Assembly: GCA_022360905.1 (NCBI GenBank)
Contig: JAKSBX010000120.1
Coordinates: 1-60,237, forward strand
DNA from: Chromatiales bacterium
Lineage (GTDB): Bacteria; Pseudomonadota; Gammaproteobacteria; Chromatiales; Chromatiaceae
Direction of reading: 5' to 3'
DNA: 60,237 bases
A model generated the notes under the pieces. The model was not told the DNA's origin. It saw only the letters and a program-made list of their open reading frames with translations, and searched no databases. The position numbers were made by a program, and so were the translations under genes. Of this stretch, positions 35,296 through 44,312 are shown piece by piece. Each line of letters starts with the position of its first letter. Within the stretch, counting starts at the first letter, position 1.

Positions 35296-37500
35296 TCAAT
35301 CGTAGTTGATTTCGAGTGCCAGCCAATAGGCTCTGCTATCCATCGGGTACTCATTGATGATGGTCGAGCTGGCGGGTTCACTTATCTCATCGTCCAACAA
35401 ATTTCGGATGCCGAATGCCAAATCCAGATGCTCGAACAGTTGATTCTTACGTAGAGTCAGATTGAGCAGATGGTATGCGTCGATATCCGCTCGATCGTCC
35501 CCTTCAGCCCTTTTCTGTGCGCCGATCCAGAACCACTGGCCGTCGAGTGACCAGTTCGGCAGAAAGCGCCAATTGGCCCGGGCGTAGTATTGGAAGCCAT
35601 GGGAGTTGGCCAGATGCTTACCGCTGTTGCTGTCTTCACTGTGCTGCCAGGCGCCATTGCTCTGCACTCTGAGTTGTTGGTTCACCTGCCAGTCGATCTC
35701 GAATTCAACCCCATGTCCCCGCTGATCCCTGGCGTTCTGATTGGTGTTGCTGGCACCGCCTGCATCGGGTACCGCCTCGATCAGATCCTCTATCTCATAA
35801 ACAAATAGGTTGCTGGCCATCCTCAGGTCTGGCGTAGGGCGCCAGTCGATGGCAAACTCCAGGGTGTCGATGGTTTCCGCTTCCAACTCGCTATTGCCCA
35901 GTTGAACCGGGTTGTTCTGTGCATAGAGTTCTGAGAATGAGGGGGGGCGGAACGCCCGGCCGTAGAGCAGCTTGGTGGTCAGGTCGTAGCGGCTCTGCCA
36001 CACCAGCGCCAGTCTGGGATTGAAAGTGTCGCCGAAGTCTGAGTAGCGGTCATAGCGAGCGCCGAGGGTGAGATCCCAATCCTTCGCCAGAGCCCATTCG
36101 TCCTGTAGCGAGATGAACCAGAGATCCCGTTTCTTGTCCGGGCTGTAGTTATAGGGGGTACCGGTGACGTTGGTCAGGGTGCCGTCCACCTCCTGCGGAC
36201 TTCCATCGAGTACTCCGGGGCCGAAGTTCTGTCTCGCTCCGGCTTTGTACTCCATACTGTCGTAGCCTGCAGAGAGTCGAATCAGATGGTGCGCCAGACC
36301 ATCATAGACACCAATGATACTGTTACGGTAGATGCGGTTGGTCGCTGCCGGGTGACCAATGTAGCCGTCGCTGAAATGGGTGACGCCTACCGGGTTGATG
36401 AAGTCCAGGTTGCCGTCAGCGCCGATGGGTAGGGTGGCACCTGGCGGGAAGAGATTGAACTTGCTGACATAATCAGAGTAGTTGTAGTTAAAGCGAAGCT
36501 GCAGATGCCAGTCCGGATGAAGTTCCTGGTTCTGGTAGAGGAGATCGAGGCTGTAGAGGTCCTTGTCGTGTGAACCTTCGGTATCCAGCACCGGAGCGGC
36601 TCCCACGCCGACGCCGGCATCCCGTTGTCTTATTCCCCAAAAGCGGGCGGTCCACTCATCCTTGCGCAGGCCGAGGTGAAAATTGAGCAGACGCTGATCC
36701 AGATTCATGGCGCCAGGGGCCTGGGAGGCCTGGGTGCCGAAACTCTCATCCAGGGTGGTTTGCAGATCCTGTTGAATAATCCGCTGATCATCGGTCCCCT
36801 GTTTCAATGCCTCGATGCTGGCAACCAGATCCCAACCCTGATGATTACCGCCATACTGAAGCCAGCCATTGCTGGTATCGAATGACCCTTGGCGGTAGCC
36901 GGCCCGGGCGCCACCGATCTCCTGGCCATCCTTGGTGACGATATTGATCGTGCCGGCAAAGGCATCGGCGCCATGGATCGCCGAACCTGGCCCCCTGACG
37001 ACCTCGATCCTGGAGATCATCTCCACCGGCATCTCAAAGCGGTGGCCGAGATTGCCGTTCCACAGATCCTTGATCGGTGCGCCGTTGATCAATACCAGCA
37101 CTTGCGGGTTAAGGGCGGTCGTGATGCCGCGAATGTTGATGTTGGTTATCAGCGGGCCGAAGTTGCTTGAAGGGGTGACATGGAGTCCGGGTACGGTTTC
37201 CAATACTTCATACAGGGTTCTGGCCCCCAGCTCCCGGATCTCCTGCTTGCTGATCACACTCGTTACCGATGGTGCAAGAAACACCGGTTTGGCGCTGCCG
37301 GTGGCCGATACCAGCTCGGCATCGGTCCGGTAGTAGTCCTCTTCACCCGGTCCGCTGAACAGACTTTCAGCCTCACTCATCTGCTGATCGGTGATCACTG
37401 GAGAGTTGGCGATGGCGGAAACAGGAAACAGCAGCGGGAAGATGCAGATGAAGGGTAGCCTTTTCCATCGGTGGGTTAACGGCGTATGGGAATAGATCAT
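35296..37500 (-). CDS. TonB-dependent outer-membrane receptor (paralogue 1)
   Basis: A 734-residue receptor: signal peptide (about 1-31), an N-terminal extension ending in GEEDYYRTDAELVSATGS, a plug domain (about 55-180, including TLYEVLETVPGLHV and the RIEVVRGPGSAIHGADAFAG motif) and a 22-strand barrel ending in a C-terminal aromatic/charged strand (LALEINYD). The substrate cannot be told from sequence. It follows its paralogue with an ATGA overlap and is clearly a tandem duplicate, with long stretches such as TRYDLTTKLLYGRAFR-like segments shared. Confidence 0.9.
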   Translation of the reverse strand: MIYSHTPLTHRWKRLPFICIFPLLFPVSAIANSPVITDQQMSEAESLFSGPGEEDYYRTDAELVSATGSAKPVFLAPSVTSVISKQEIRELGARTLYEVLETVPGLHVTPSSNFGPLITNINIRGITTALNPQVLVLINGAPIKDLWNGNLGHRFEMPVEMISRIEVVRGPGSAIHGADAFAGTINIVTKDGQEIGGARAGYRQGSFDTSNGWLQYGGNHQGWDLVASIEALKQGTDDQRIIQQDLQTTLDESFGTQASQAPGAMNLDQRLLNFHLGLRKDEWTARFWGIRQRDAGVGVGAAPVLDTEGSHDKDLYSLDLLYQNQELHPDWHLQLRFNYNYSDYVSKFNLFPPGATLPIGADGNLDFINPVGVTHFSDGYIGHPAATNRIYRNSIIGVYDGLAHHLIRLSAGYDSMEYKAGARQNFGPGVLDGSPQEVDGTLTNVTGTPYNYSPDKKRDLWFISLQDEWALAKDWDLTLGARYDRYSDFGDTFNPRLALVWQSRYDLTTKLLYGRAFRPPSFSELYAQNNPVQLGNSELEAETIDTLEFAIDWRPTPDLRMASNLFVYEIEDLIEAVPDAGGASNTNQNARDQRGHGVEFEIDWQVNQQLRVQSNGAWQHSEDSNSGKHLANSHGFQYYARANWRFLPNWSLDGQWFWIGAQKRAEGDDRADIDAYHLLNLTLRKNQLFEHLDLAFGIRNLLDDEISEPASSTIINEYPMDSRAYWLALEINYD

Positions 37501-39674
37501 AGGTTAATCTGCAGTTCTGCCCAGATCTCGCGTCCTTTCATCGGGTAGTCATTCGGGATTACTGAGGTGCTGGGTTCCCGCACATCCTCATCGAACAGGT
37601 TACGCACCGCCAGGGCTAGGTCCAGGTGTTCGAACAGGGCTTGCCGGCGCAGTGTCAGATTGGTGATTCTGTAGTCGTCAACCGCTTTACGGGTGTCGCC
37701 ACTGGCCCGTTCCCGCTGGCCGACCCAGAGCCATTGGGCATTGACCGACCAGTCCGGCAGAAATTGCCAATCACCAGCCAGGTAGGCCTGCAGGCCGGGG
37801 GCATTCGGTACCGGGTCGCCACTTTCTTTGTCTTCAGAGTTCTGCCAGGCCATATTCGAACTCAGCTGCAGGCTGTCGGTAACCTGCCAGTCACCTTCAA
37901 GCTCAAATCCATGGCCTTTCTGATCCCTGGCATTTTGCGATGTTGTCGTGGCCTCGCCTTCATCCGGCAGAAACTCGATCAGACCGTCGATTGTATAGGC
38001 AAAGAGATTGGCGGCCAGCCGCAGATCAGCCGTTGGTCGGTAGTCAAAAACCAGCTCCAAGGTATCCAGAATGGCCGGGTCCAGGTCCAGATTGCCCAGG
38101 CCGATGGGGTTGTTCTGCGCATGCATATTGGTAAAGCTGGGTGCCCGGAATGCGCGTCCATAGAGCAGTTTGGTGGTCAGGTCATAGCGGGTCTGCCAGA
38201 CTAAGGCGGCGCGTGGATTGAAAGTGCCACCAAAATCCGAATAGTGGTCGTAGCGGGCTCCCAGGGTCAGCTCCCAGCCTTTGCTGAAGTTCCATTCATC
38301 CTGTGCGGATAGATACCAGAGACGGCGATCCACATCGGGCATGAAGATTCTCGGATCACCGGTGAGATCAGTCAACGTACCATCGACAACAGTCTGTGTG
38401 CCATCCAGTACGCCAGGTCCCCAATTCTGATAGGCCTTGTAGGCGGTTTCCGTATACTGATAGCCAATCGAAAAGCGCATTTGATGCTGCGCGATGCCGT
38501 CATACAGTGCAACACTCTCAGCACCATATTGGTTTTGAGTACGGATCGGAAAGCCGATGTAACCGTCAGTGAATAGCGTAAGTCCGGCTGGATTCGTAAA
38601 GCTCAAGTTCCCATCGCTGCCGATTGGCAGCAGAGCACCAGGGGGGAAGAGCTGTAGATTGGTTATTGCCTTCAGGTAGAGATAGCTGAGGTTCAGATCG
38701 AAATGCCAGTTATCGAGCCACTGGTCGTTGTTGTATGTCACGCTTCCCAGTAAGGCATCACTTTCCAGGTGGTTCCCATCTGCCATGGCGTTGGCCAGTC
38801 CGGCCCTGGTGCCGCCGTCATTTTCCCTCCAGCCCCAGAGAAAGATCTGCCAGTTTTCCTTGTTGAATCCGAAATAGGCATTGAGCGTGTCCTGTTGAGT
38901 ATCCATGGCGCGGGGAGCCAGTGAAGCAGAAGTGTCGAAACTCTCGTCCAACAGGGTTTGAAAATCCCGCTCAATGACCCGGCCATCGTCACCATCAGAT
39001 TTCATCATATCCAGCGTCATCGCGATGTCCCAGCCCTGATATTGGCCACCAGTCAATACCCAGGCATCTTTGCGCGAAAAGGAGCCGCCTCGGTATCCTC
39101 CCTGTGTTCCGGCAATCTCCTGACCATCTTTGGTGATCACATTGATGGTACCAGCGAATGCATCAGCGCCGTGTACTGCAGAACCGGGCCCCCGTATTAC
39201 CTCAACCCTTGAGATCATGCTGACAGGCAATTGAAACTGACTGGGTCGCCCGCCCTGGTGCAGATCCTGTACCGGCTTGCCGTTGATCAAAAGTAAAACA
39301 TGGGGGTTGGCATTGGCATGGATGCCGCGAATCGACCACTGGGTCTGATAGTTGGGTGAGGGTGACATGTAGACATGCAGACCGGGTACGGTTTCCAGGA
39401 CCTCGTCCAGGGTAGTGGCGCCCATCGCCTTGATCTCTTCTTTGGTAATAACGCTGGCGACCGATGGCGCCAGGAATACCGGTTTGGCACTACCGGTAGC
39501 ACTCACCAGAACAGCATCGGTCCGATAGTAGTCCTCTTCAACCGGTCCACTGAACAGACGTTCCGCCTCTTCCATCTGTTGATTGGTGATGAGTGGGGTT
39601 TCATTTGCCTGGGCAGCAAACTGGCTGCTCAACAAGATGATCGGTATGAGGCGCTTGCAGGGAGTGCGTGGCAT
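37497..39674 (-). CDS. TonB-dependent outer-membrane receptor (paralogue 2)
   Basis: A 725-residue receptor closely related to its downstream neighbour; the two share DYYRTDA, LVSATGSAKPVFLAPSV, VIRGPGSAVHGADAFAGTIN-type plug motifs and a near-identical barrel segment around LTTKLLYGRAFR. I chose the ATG at 39674, which gives a standard signal peptide MPRTPCKRLIPIILLSSQFA; an in-frame start at 39821 would place 49 odd residues before it. The N-terminal region after the signal peptide contains the conserved LFSGPVEEDYYRTD. Divergent from the histidine kinase. Confidence 0.9.
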   Translation of the reverse strand: MPRTPCKRLIPIILLSSQFAAQANETPLITNQQMEEAERLFSGPVEEDYYRTDAVLVSATGSAKPVFLAPSVASVITKEEIKAMGATTLDEVLETVPGLHVYMSPSPNYQTQWSIRGIHANANPHVLLLINGKPVQDLHQGGRPSQFQLPVSMISRVEVIRGPGSAVHGADAFAGTINVITKDGQEIAGTQGGYRGGSFSRKDAWVLTGGQYQGWDIAMTLDMMKSDGDDGRVIERDFQTLLDESFDTSASLAPRAMDTQQDTLNAYFGFNKENWQIFLWGWRENDGGTRAGLANAMADGNHLESDALLGSVTYNNDQWLDNWHFDLNLSYLYLKAITNLQLFPPGALLPIGSDGNLSFTNPAGLTLFTDGYIGFPIRTQNQYGAESVALYDGIAQHQMRFSIGYQYTETAYKAYQNWGPGVLDGTQTVVDGTLTDLTGDPRIFMPDVDRRLWYLSAQDEWNFSKGWELTLGARYDHYSDFGGTFNPRAALVWQTRYDLTTKLLYGRAFRAPSFTNMHAQNNPIGLGNLDLDPAILDTLELVFDYRPTADLRLAANLFAYTIDGLIEFLPDEGEATTTSQNARDQKGHGFELEGDWQVTDSLQLSSNMAWQNSEDKESGDPVPNAPGLQAYLAGDWQFLPDWSVNAQWLWVGQRERASGDTRKAVDDYRITNLTLRRQALFEHLDLALAVRNLFDEDVREPSTSVIPNDYPMKGREIWAELQINL

Positions 39675-39786
39675 ATTGACTAGCTGCTTGTTCGTATCAT
39701 TGCTGTACTGTTTTTTACCCTCATAAAGGGGTAGCGACCGGGGATCGATATCCAGTACTAAATTATTCATGAAAGTTGTAAACCTA

Positions 39787-39794
39787 GGGGGGGG
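39787..39794. repeat. Homopolymer of eight G (C on the minus strand) in the receptor leader
   Basis: Eight consecutive G residues between the receptor and kinase genes. On the minus strand the C8 tract lies inside the 17-base gap between a TTGATT (39809-39804) and a weak TAGGTT (39786-39781), so slippage could change promoter spacing. The -10 is poor, so this is only a candidate for phase variation. Confidence 0.35.
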
Positions 39795-39865
39795 ATTGAG
39801 AAAAATCAAGAGAAAACGCATTCTTAGCTGACATGACGCAAGGTGCTATCTAAACTTGTGCCTCT

Positions 39866-41470
39866 ATGGGACTTAAAAGTATTCGATATCCTGCCGGCAA
39901 ACTGCCTTCGATCCGGGTCTATCTGGTGTCGATGAATCTCGCATTGCTGCTGCTTTTTATGGCGATCAGCCTATTGTTCTGGCAACAGATCAGCAATTTC
40001 TACCAGAGTGAACAGGCGGAGGATATCGTCTCGATACATAATGCCATGCAGGCCCGCAGTGCCTCACTGGTCCGCAGTATGGCCCTCAGCGCCAACCAGG
40101 CAATCACCGGATACGATTTCAGTTTTCTGATTAACCTGATGAAGCAGGTTACTGATGGGGATCGGGATATTCAGTACTGTACGGTACTTAGCAATCTGGG
40201 GCAGGTGGTTGCACACAATCAGGTCGATCAGGTCGGGCGTCTACCGGACAACCCGATCGATAAGCAGGCACTCGCCTTGCTGGACGATGAGTTCATTGAT
40301 GATCAGGTCAGTGATTTTTCGATTCAGTTCATTGACACTCTTGGCACCCTAGAGACTCAGAATCAGATGATGCAGGTTGTCACGCCGGTATTCAACGGTC
40401 AGGAATTGTGGGGCATATTGTATTGCGGTATCTCACTGGCCGGTGTGCAGGCGAGCATCATCGAGCGAACGGCCGAGTGGCATGAGGAGATAAACCGTAT
40501 CTGGTTCTTTTATATCAGTGTGGCGGCGGTATTTATTCTGTTTGGGTTTATGATTTCACTGTTCGTCACACAGCGTCTGCTGAGGGCCGTTGACCAGCTC
40601 GATGCGGGTGTTAAGGAGGTCTCTGCTGGGGATCTCAACTACCGCCTGAGCATGCAAGGATTGATGTGCGCAGAGTTCGGGACCTTTGCAACCTCGTTCA
40701 ACCGTATGGCCAGCAATCTGGAAAATTCACATCGGGCGCTGGATGGTTACAATCGCTTACTGGAGTACAAGGTTGAGGAAAGAACCGTCGAGCTGGCCCG
40801 TAGCAATAAAGAGCTTGAGGCGTTTAATTACTCGGTGTCCCACGATCTGCGCGCGCCATTACGCAGTATTGAAGGGTTCAGTCAAGTGCTCTCAGAGGAG
40901 TACCATGATCGCCTCGATGAGACCGGCCTCGATTACCTGCGTCGGGTCAGAGCCGCGGCATCCCGCATGGGGGTGTTGATTGACGATATGCTGAGACTCT
41001 CAAGGCTCGGTCGACAGGAGATGCAGGTCAGTACGGTTGATTTGAGCGAATTGGCTAACAATACCCTCAGTAAGTTGGCCGAGAATGAACCTGACCGCCA
41101 GGTGAGCTTCCAGGTCGCGCCGGATCTGATGGTCCAGGGTGACCGTCAGTTGCTGGGTATCGCCCTGGATAACCTGATTGGCAATGCCTGGAAGTACACC
41201 AGTCGTCGCGAAAAAGCTGAAATTGTATTCGGCAAAGCTGTAAAGGAGGGCAAATCCTGTTACTTTGTACAGGATAATGGGGCCGGATTCGATATGCGCT
41301 ATGCCGATAAACTGTTTGGTGCCTTTCAGCGCTTGCACAAAAGCAGTGATTTTGAAGGGACCGGCATCGGTCTGGCGACTGTGGCCAGAATCATTCATCG
41401 ACATGGTGGATCCGTGTGGGCGGAATCCGAGGTGGATGCCGGTGCAACCTTTTATTTCCAACTGCCTTAG
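39866..41470 (+). CDS. Transmembrane sensor histidine kinase
   Basis: A 534-residue kinase. First membrane segment at about 19-40, a periplasmic sensor domain of about 170 residues resembling a Cache-type fold, second segment at about 213-235, HAMP at about 236-290, a coiled segment, HisKA with the phosphoacceptor His326 in NYSVSHDLRAPLRSIEGF, and an HATPase domain with NLIGNAWKYT, DNGAGFD and GTGIGLATVARIIHRHGG. The NYSVSHDLRAPL type of HisKA is that of phytochrome-like kinases that use Rcp regulators. No receiver domain is attached and no regulator is adjacent; the nearest is at 33143. Divergent from the receptors. Confidence 0.9.
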   Translation: MGLKSIRYPAGKLPSIRVYLVSMNLALLLLFMAISLLFWQQISNFYQSEQAEDIVSIHNAMQARSASLVRSMALSANQAITGYDFSFLINLMKQVTDGDRDIQYCTVLSNLGQVVAHNQVDQVGRLPDNPIDKQALALLDDEFIDDQVSDFSIQFIDTLGTLETQNQMMQVVTPVFNGQELWGILYCGISLAGVQASIIERTAEWHEEINRIWFFYISVAAVFILFGFMISLFVTQRLLRAVDQLDAGVKEVSAGDLNYRLSMQGLMCAEFGTFATSFNRMASNLENSHRALDGYNRLLEYKVEERTVELARSNKELEAFNYSVSHDLRAPLRSIEGFSQVLSEEYHDRLDETGLDYLRRVRAAASRMGVLIDDMLRLSRLGRQEMQVSTVDLSELANNTLSKLAENEPDRQVSFQVAPDLMVQGDRQLLGIALDNLIGNAWKYTSRREKAEIVFGKAVKEGKSCYFVQDNGAGFDMRYADKLFGAFQRLHKSSDFEGTGIGLATVARIIHRHGGSVWAESEVDAGATFYFQLP

Positions 41471-41501
41471 GGTTAGTTACAGCTCCCAGGGAGCAGATTG
41501 A

Positions 41502-42299
41502 TTGCATAACCTGAAACGATTAAACCTGGGCTGTTGGCTGTTATGGCTAAGCCTGCTGATCGTCCCTGGTCATGTTGCCGGGGATGATGGGTTGCGTTTC
41601 TACTACTTCAATCCCGACTCGCCACAAAACAATCTTGGTCGACTTAAGAGTGACATGGAGTCGTTGCTGGATGGTTTCGATATGACCATCGAGTTCCAAC
41701 CATTTGCCCATTTGACCGATTTCGATGCCCGGGTGCGGAGTGATCGACCGGCATTCGTGTTTGCCCCTCACTGGTATCTGAAGCGCAATGCGGACGAGAT
41801 TCGCTTTACTCCCCTTTTGCAGTCTGTACGCCAGCAACAAAACAGTTATCGCAAATTGTTGGTCGCCAGGCTTGGTGAAGATGACGACATCAACAGGCCC
41901 GAACGTCTGACCCTGGCCATGACCAGTCTTGGTCCGGGTTCAAAGCTGTTGTTGGCAAGTATGCTGAACCCCGAGAACTTTGTGGCACTCGACAAGCTGA
42001 GTATCGTTGAAGTGCCTAAAGATGCCGATGCGATCTTTGCCGCGGCATTGGGACAGGTTGATGTGGCCCTGGTGTCTCAGGCCAATATGAAGCTGTTCCG
42101 CAAAATTAATCCCAGATTGATCGATTCCCTAAAAGTCATCAGTGAATCGACACCGATTGATATGCCTGTATTGGGTTACATCGATGGCGTTGTGACGGAG
42201 GAACAAGCGGCTGCACTAAAACAATTCATGATTTCCTCTCAAACCAGCTCTGTCATGCGAACACTTCAGATTGAAGGGTGGAGCAGCCATGAAAGATAG
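41502..42299 (+). CDS. Periplasmic PhnD-like binding protein
   Basis: A 265-residue protein with a signal peptide ending near AGDD (residue about 28) and a PhnD-type phosphate/phosphonate-binding fold: FYYFNPDSPQNNLGRLKSDM, RPAFVFAPHWYLKR, and AALGQVDVALVSQAN, in which the last motif corresponds to the DVG-type ligand loop. The start codon is a TTG at 41502, preceded by AGGGAG; no in-frame ATG gives a signal peptide. No permease or ATPase accompanies it, so a ligand-sensing accessory to the upstream kinase is more likely than uptake. Overlaps the next gene by 11 bases. Confidence 0.72.
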   Translation: MHNLKRLNLGCWLLWLSLLIVPGHVAGDDGLRFYYFNPDSPQNNLGRLKSDMESLLDGFDMTIEFQPFAHLTDFDARVRSDRPAFVFAPHWYLKRNADEIRFTPLLQSVRQQQNSYRKLLVARLGEDDDINRPERLTLAMTSLGPGSKLLLASMLNPENFVALDKLSIVEVPKDADAIFAAALGQVDVALVSQANMKLFRKINPRLIDSLKVISESTPIDMPVLGYIDGVVTEEQAAALKQFMISSQTSSVMRTLQIEGWSSHER

Positions 42300-43215
42300 A
42301 TCTCTGCTGATTTTTATCTTGTTGCTGTTCACCCAGCCGGCCTGGGCGGCCCAACAGACGATCGCTGTACTGCTGTCGGATTCGGAGGCTGTTTACGAGC
42401 AACCTTTGGTCGAGTTCAGGGCAAAAGTGAAACAGCCAATCGAGGTCTTCAATCTCCAGGGGGATATCCAACAAGCACCACAAGTGTTGGGTCAGCTCAT
42501 GTCGTCTAAGCCTTCACTGATCATGGCTTTTGGCGCCAAGGCGGCTTACTTTGCCAAAGCGGCGACCCAGAATAGTCAACAGGTGCCGGTGATTTTCGCC
42601 ATGGTGCTGAACTGGCAGCGATATCAATTGTTGGATGGGCAAAACAATTTGGCTGGTATCAATGCCGAGGTTTCACCGGGTACCCAGCTACTCTCCATGA
42701 ATCTGCTGCTTCCGGAGATCGGTCGTTTAGGTGTGATCTACAGTAAGGCACATAGTGCGATGAGCGTCAGCGAAGCGAAAAGCGCTGCGGAGCTGGTGGG
42801 TATCGACATCAGTGCCAGGCCGATTGAGCGGGCTAAAGAGCTCAAGCAGGCCTATCGAAGGCTGGCCGGGGAGGTCGATGCAATCTGGTTGCCGACAGAT
42901 CCGGTACTCTACACCTTGGAAAATATCCATTGGTTGAAGCGTCAATGTGTCAAAGACCGGCTGATCTGCATCGGTCAGTCGGATAATGTCGTCAAGCTCG
43001 GTCTGTTATTGGCCGTCAATCCCGATATCCCGAGTATTGGTGGACAAGCTGCCGTCCTGGCAACACAGATTCTATCGCTCGGCGTAACGCCAGCACAGAT
43101 TGGCGTGCAGGATCCGCTCGGCACCCGTCTCACCCTGAATGCCAAAACCGCCAGTAAGATCGGCGTGAAGTTGGCAGAAGAGGTGCTGATTCTGGCCGAT
43201 GAAGTGATTGAGTGA
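42289..43215 (+). CDS. Periplasmic ABC-type substrate-binding protein (PF04392-like)
   Basis: A 308-residue protein with a signal peptide (MKDRSLLIFILLLFTQPAWA) and a bilobal periplasmic fold of the ABC_sub_bind family: TIAVLLSDSEAVYEQ, PSLIMAFGAKAAYFAKA, LLPEIGRLGVIYSKAHS and AIWLPTDPVLYTLEN are typical. ATG at 42289 has the SD GGTGGAG. There is no linked permease or ATPase gene. With the PhnD-like protein and the kinase it forms a three-gene plus-strand unit. Confidence 0.75.
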   Translation: MKDRSLLIFILLLFTQPAWAAQQTIAVLLSDSEAVYEQPLVEFRAKVKQPIEVFNLQGDIQQAPQVLGQLMSSKPSLIMAFGAKAAYFAKAATQNSQQVPVIFAMVLNWQRYQLLDGQNNLAGINAEVSPGTQLLSMNLLLPEIGRLGVIYSKAHSAMSVSEAKSAAELVGIDISARPIERAKELKQAYRRLAGEVDAIWLPTDPVLYTLENIHWLKRQCVKDRLICIGQSDNVVKLGLLLAVNPDIPSIGGQAAVLATQILSLGVTPAQIGVQDPLGTRLTLNAKTASKIGVKLAEEVLILADEVIE

Positions 43216-43240
43216 GTCCGGTCGCTGAATAGGCTGCGGA

Positions 43241-43483
43241 TCAGCGACGAAAGTCGGAGACCGGATGCACGCTGACTTCGCCGTCCTGTTCCAGAGTACC
43301 GATCTGGTCACCGGTAGGATTGGTCACAACAATGGTGATTTCCTGAAACAGGGGGCGACGGATGAATTTCACCCGCCAGCCGAAACCTTCGATTTTCTGC
43401 AGCGTGTTCTGCTGCCACTGGTTGAGTAGTTCCGCAAAGTTGTCCGGAACCGGGGGTATGCCTGTGCGTTTTTCCTTGGCCAT
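43241..43483 (-). CDS. Small conserved-looking protein of unknown function
   Basis: An 80-residue soluble protein with no signal peptide or cysteine. The sequence is compact, with NWQ-rich helix NFAELLNQWQQNTLQKIEGF and then beta-like VKFIRRPLFQEITIVVTN and QIGTLEQDGEVSVH. I do not recognise a family. It converges with the binding-protein gene and is 25 bases away. Regular amphipathic pattern and start ATG at 43483 with no competing frame support it as real. Confidence 0.6.
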   Translation of the reverse strand: MAKEKRTGIPPVPDNFAELLNQWQQNTLQKIEGFGWRVKFIRRPLFQEITIVVTNPTGDQIGTLEQDGEVSVHPVSDFRR

Positions 43484-43695
43484 GAGATCTATTCCCTCAG
43501 TCTGTGATATCGCAAGCTTCCTACGGACGCTCCAGCGTCAATAGCGCGGATTTTAAATCTTTTTCGATTTGATGTACAAAACTTACGGATATCCCGGTTG
43601 ACAGGGAACTGGCACTGGGCGCAGTCTTGTGTCCTAGGCGCTTTATCGAGCGCCAGGACTAAGATCGACGAGACATAATTAAGATATTGATAGAT

Positions 43696-44274
43696 ATGCC
43701 AAAATTCAGTGCACTTACATGGCTGGTTATCCTGGTTGCGCAGATCACCTACGGTTTGATGGTTTATGCAATAACCCGAAGCTACTACGAACAGAGACCG
43801 GCCGTTGCCACGGCAACCGCACCTTCCAGCCCGGTCGCTCCCCATCCGATGCCCAATCCCAGCCCGGCGGGTTTGACCCCTGGGATGGGTTATACCCCGA
43901 CGATGGAGGATCTCAAGGAGGAGGATCCGGCGCTGATCGCACGGCTGGCCGATAGCTATTTCGCGCAGAAAAACTACCCGCAGGCGATCGAGCTCTACGA
44001 ACGTGCATTGACCATCGACCCAAAGGATGTTGAATCCTATAACGATCTGGGGCTAGCACTGTTTTATACCGGCCAGAATGAACAGGCGGTCGATATTCTA
44101 CTGGCCGGCATTCAGCAGGATGGGGAGTTTCAACGTATCCGGCTCTCCCTGGGATTTATCCTGGCACAGCTCGGTGATAAAGAGGGTGCTGCCGCCGCCT
44201 TCAAAAAGGCGATCGAACTGGGCGCGGAAAACAGCGTCGGTAGAGAGGCGAAACGTATGCTGGGTGAGCTGTAA
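43696..44274 (+). CDS. Membrane-anchored TPR protein
   Basis: A 192-residue protein: one membrane segment at about 9-27, a proline-rich linker, then at least two and a half tetratricopeptide repeats (ARLADSYFAQKNYPQAIELY; VESYNDLGLALFYTGQNEQA; FILAQLGDKEGAAAAFKKA). TPR domains mediate protein-protein contact. The ATG at 43696 (MPKFSALTW) is preferred over a TTG at 43687. It is followed by the SDR gene after 38 bases. Confidence 0.8.
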   Translation: MPKFSALTWLVILVAQITYGLMVYAITRSYYEQRPAVATATAPSSPVAPHPMPNPSPAGLTPGMGYTPTMEDLKEEDPALIARLADSYFAQKNYPQAIELYERALTIDPKDVESYNDLGLALFYTGQNEQAVDILLAGIQQDGEFQRIRLSLGFILAQLGDKEGAAAAFKKAIELGAENSVGREAKRMLGEL

Positions 44275-44312
44275 GATAGTCTCAGCAACAATACCGCTTC
44301 CTGGAGGTGGCT

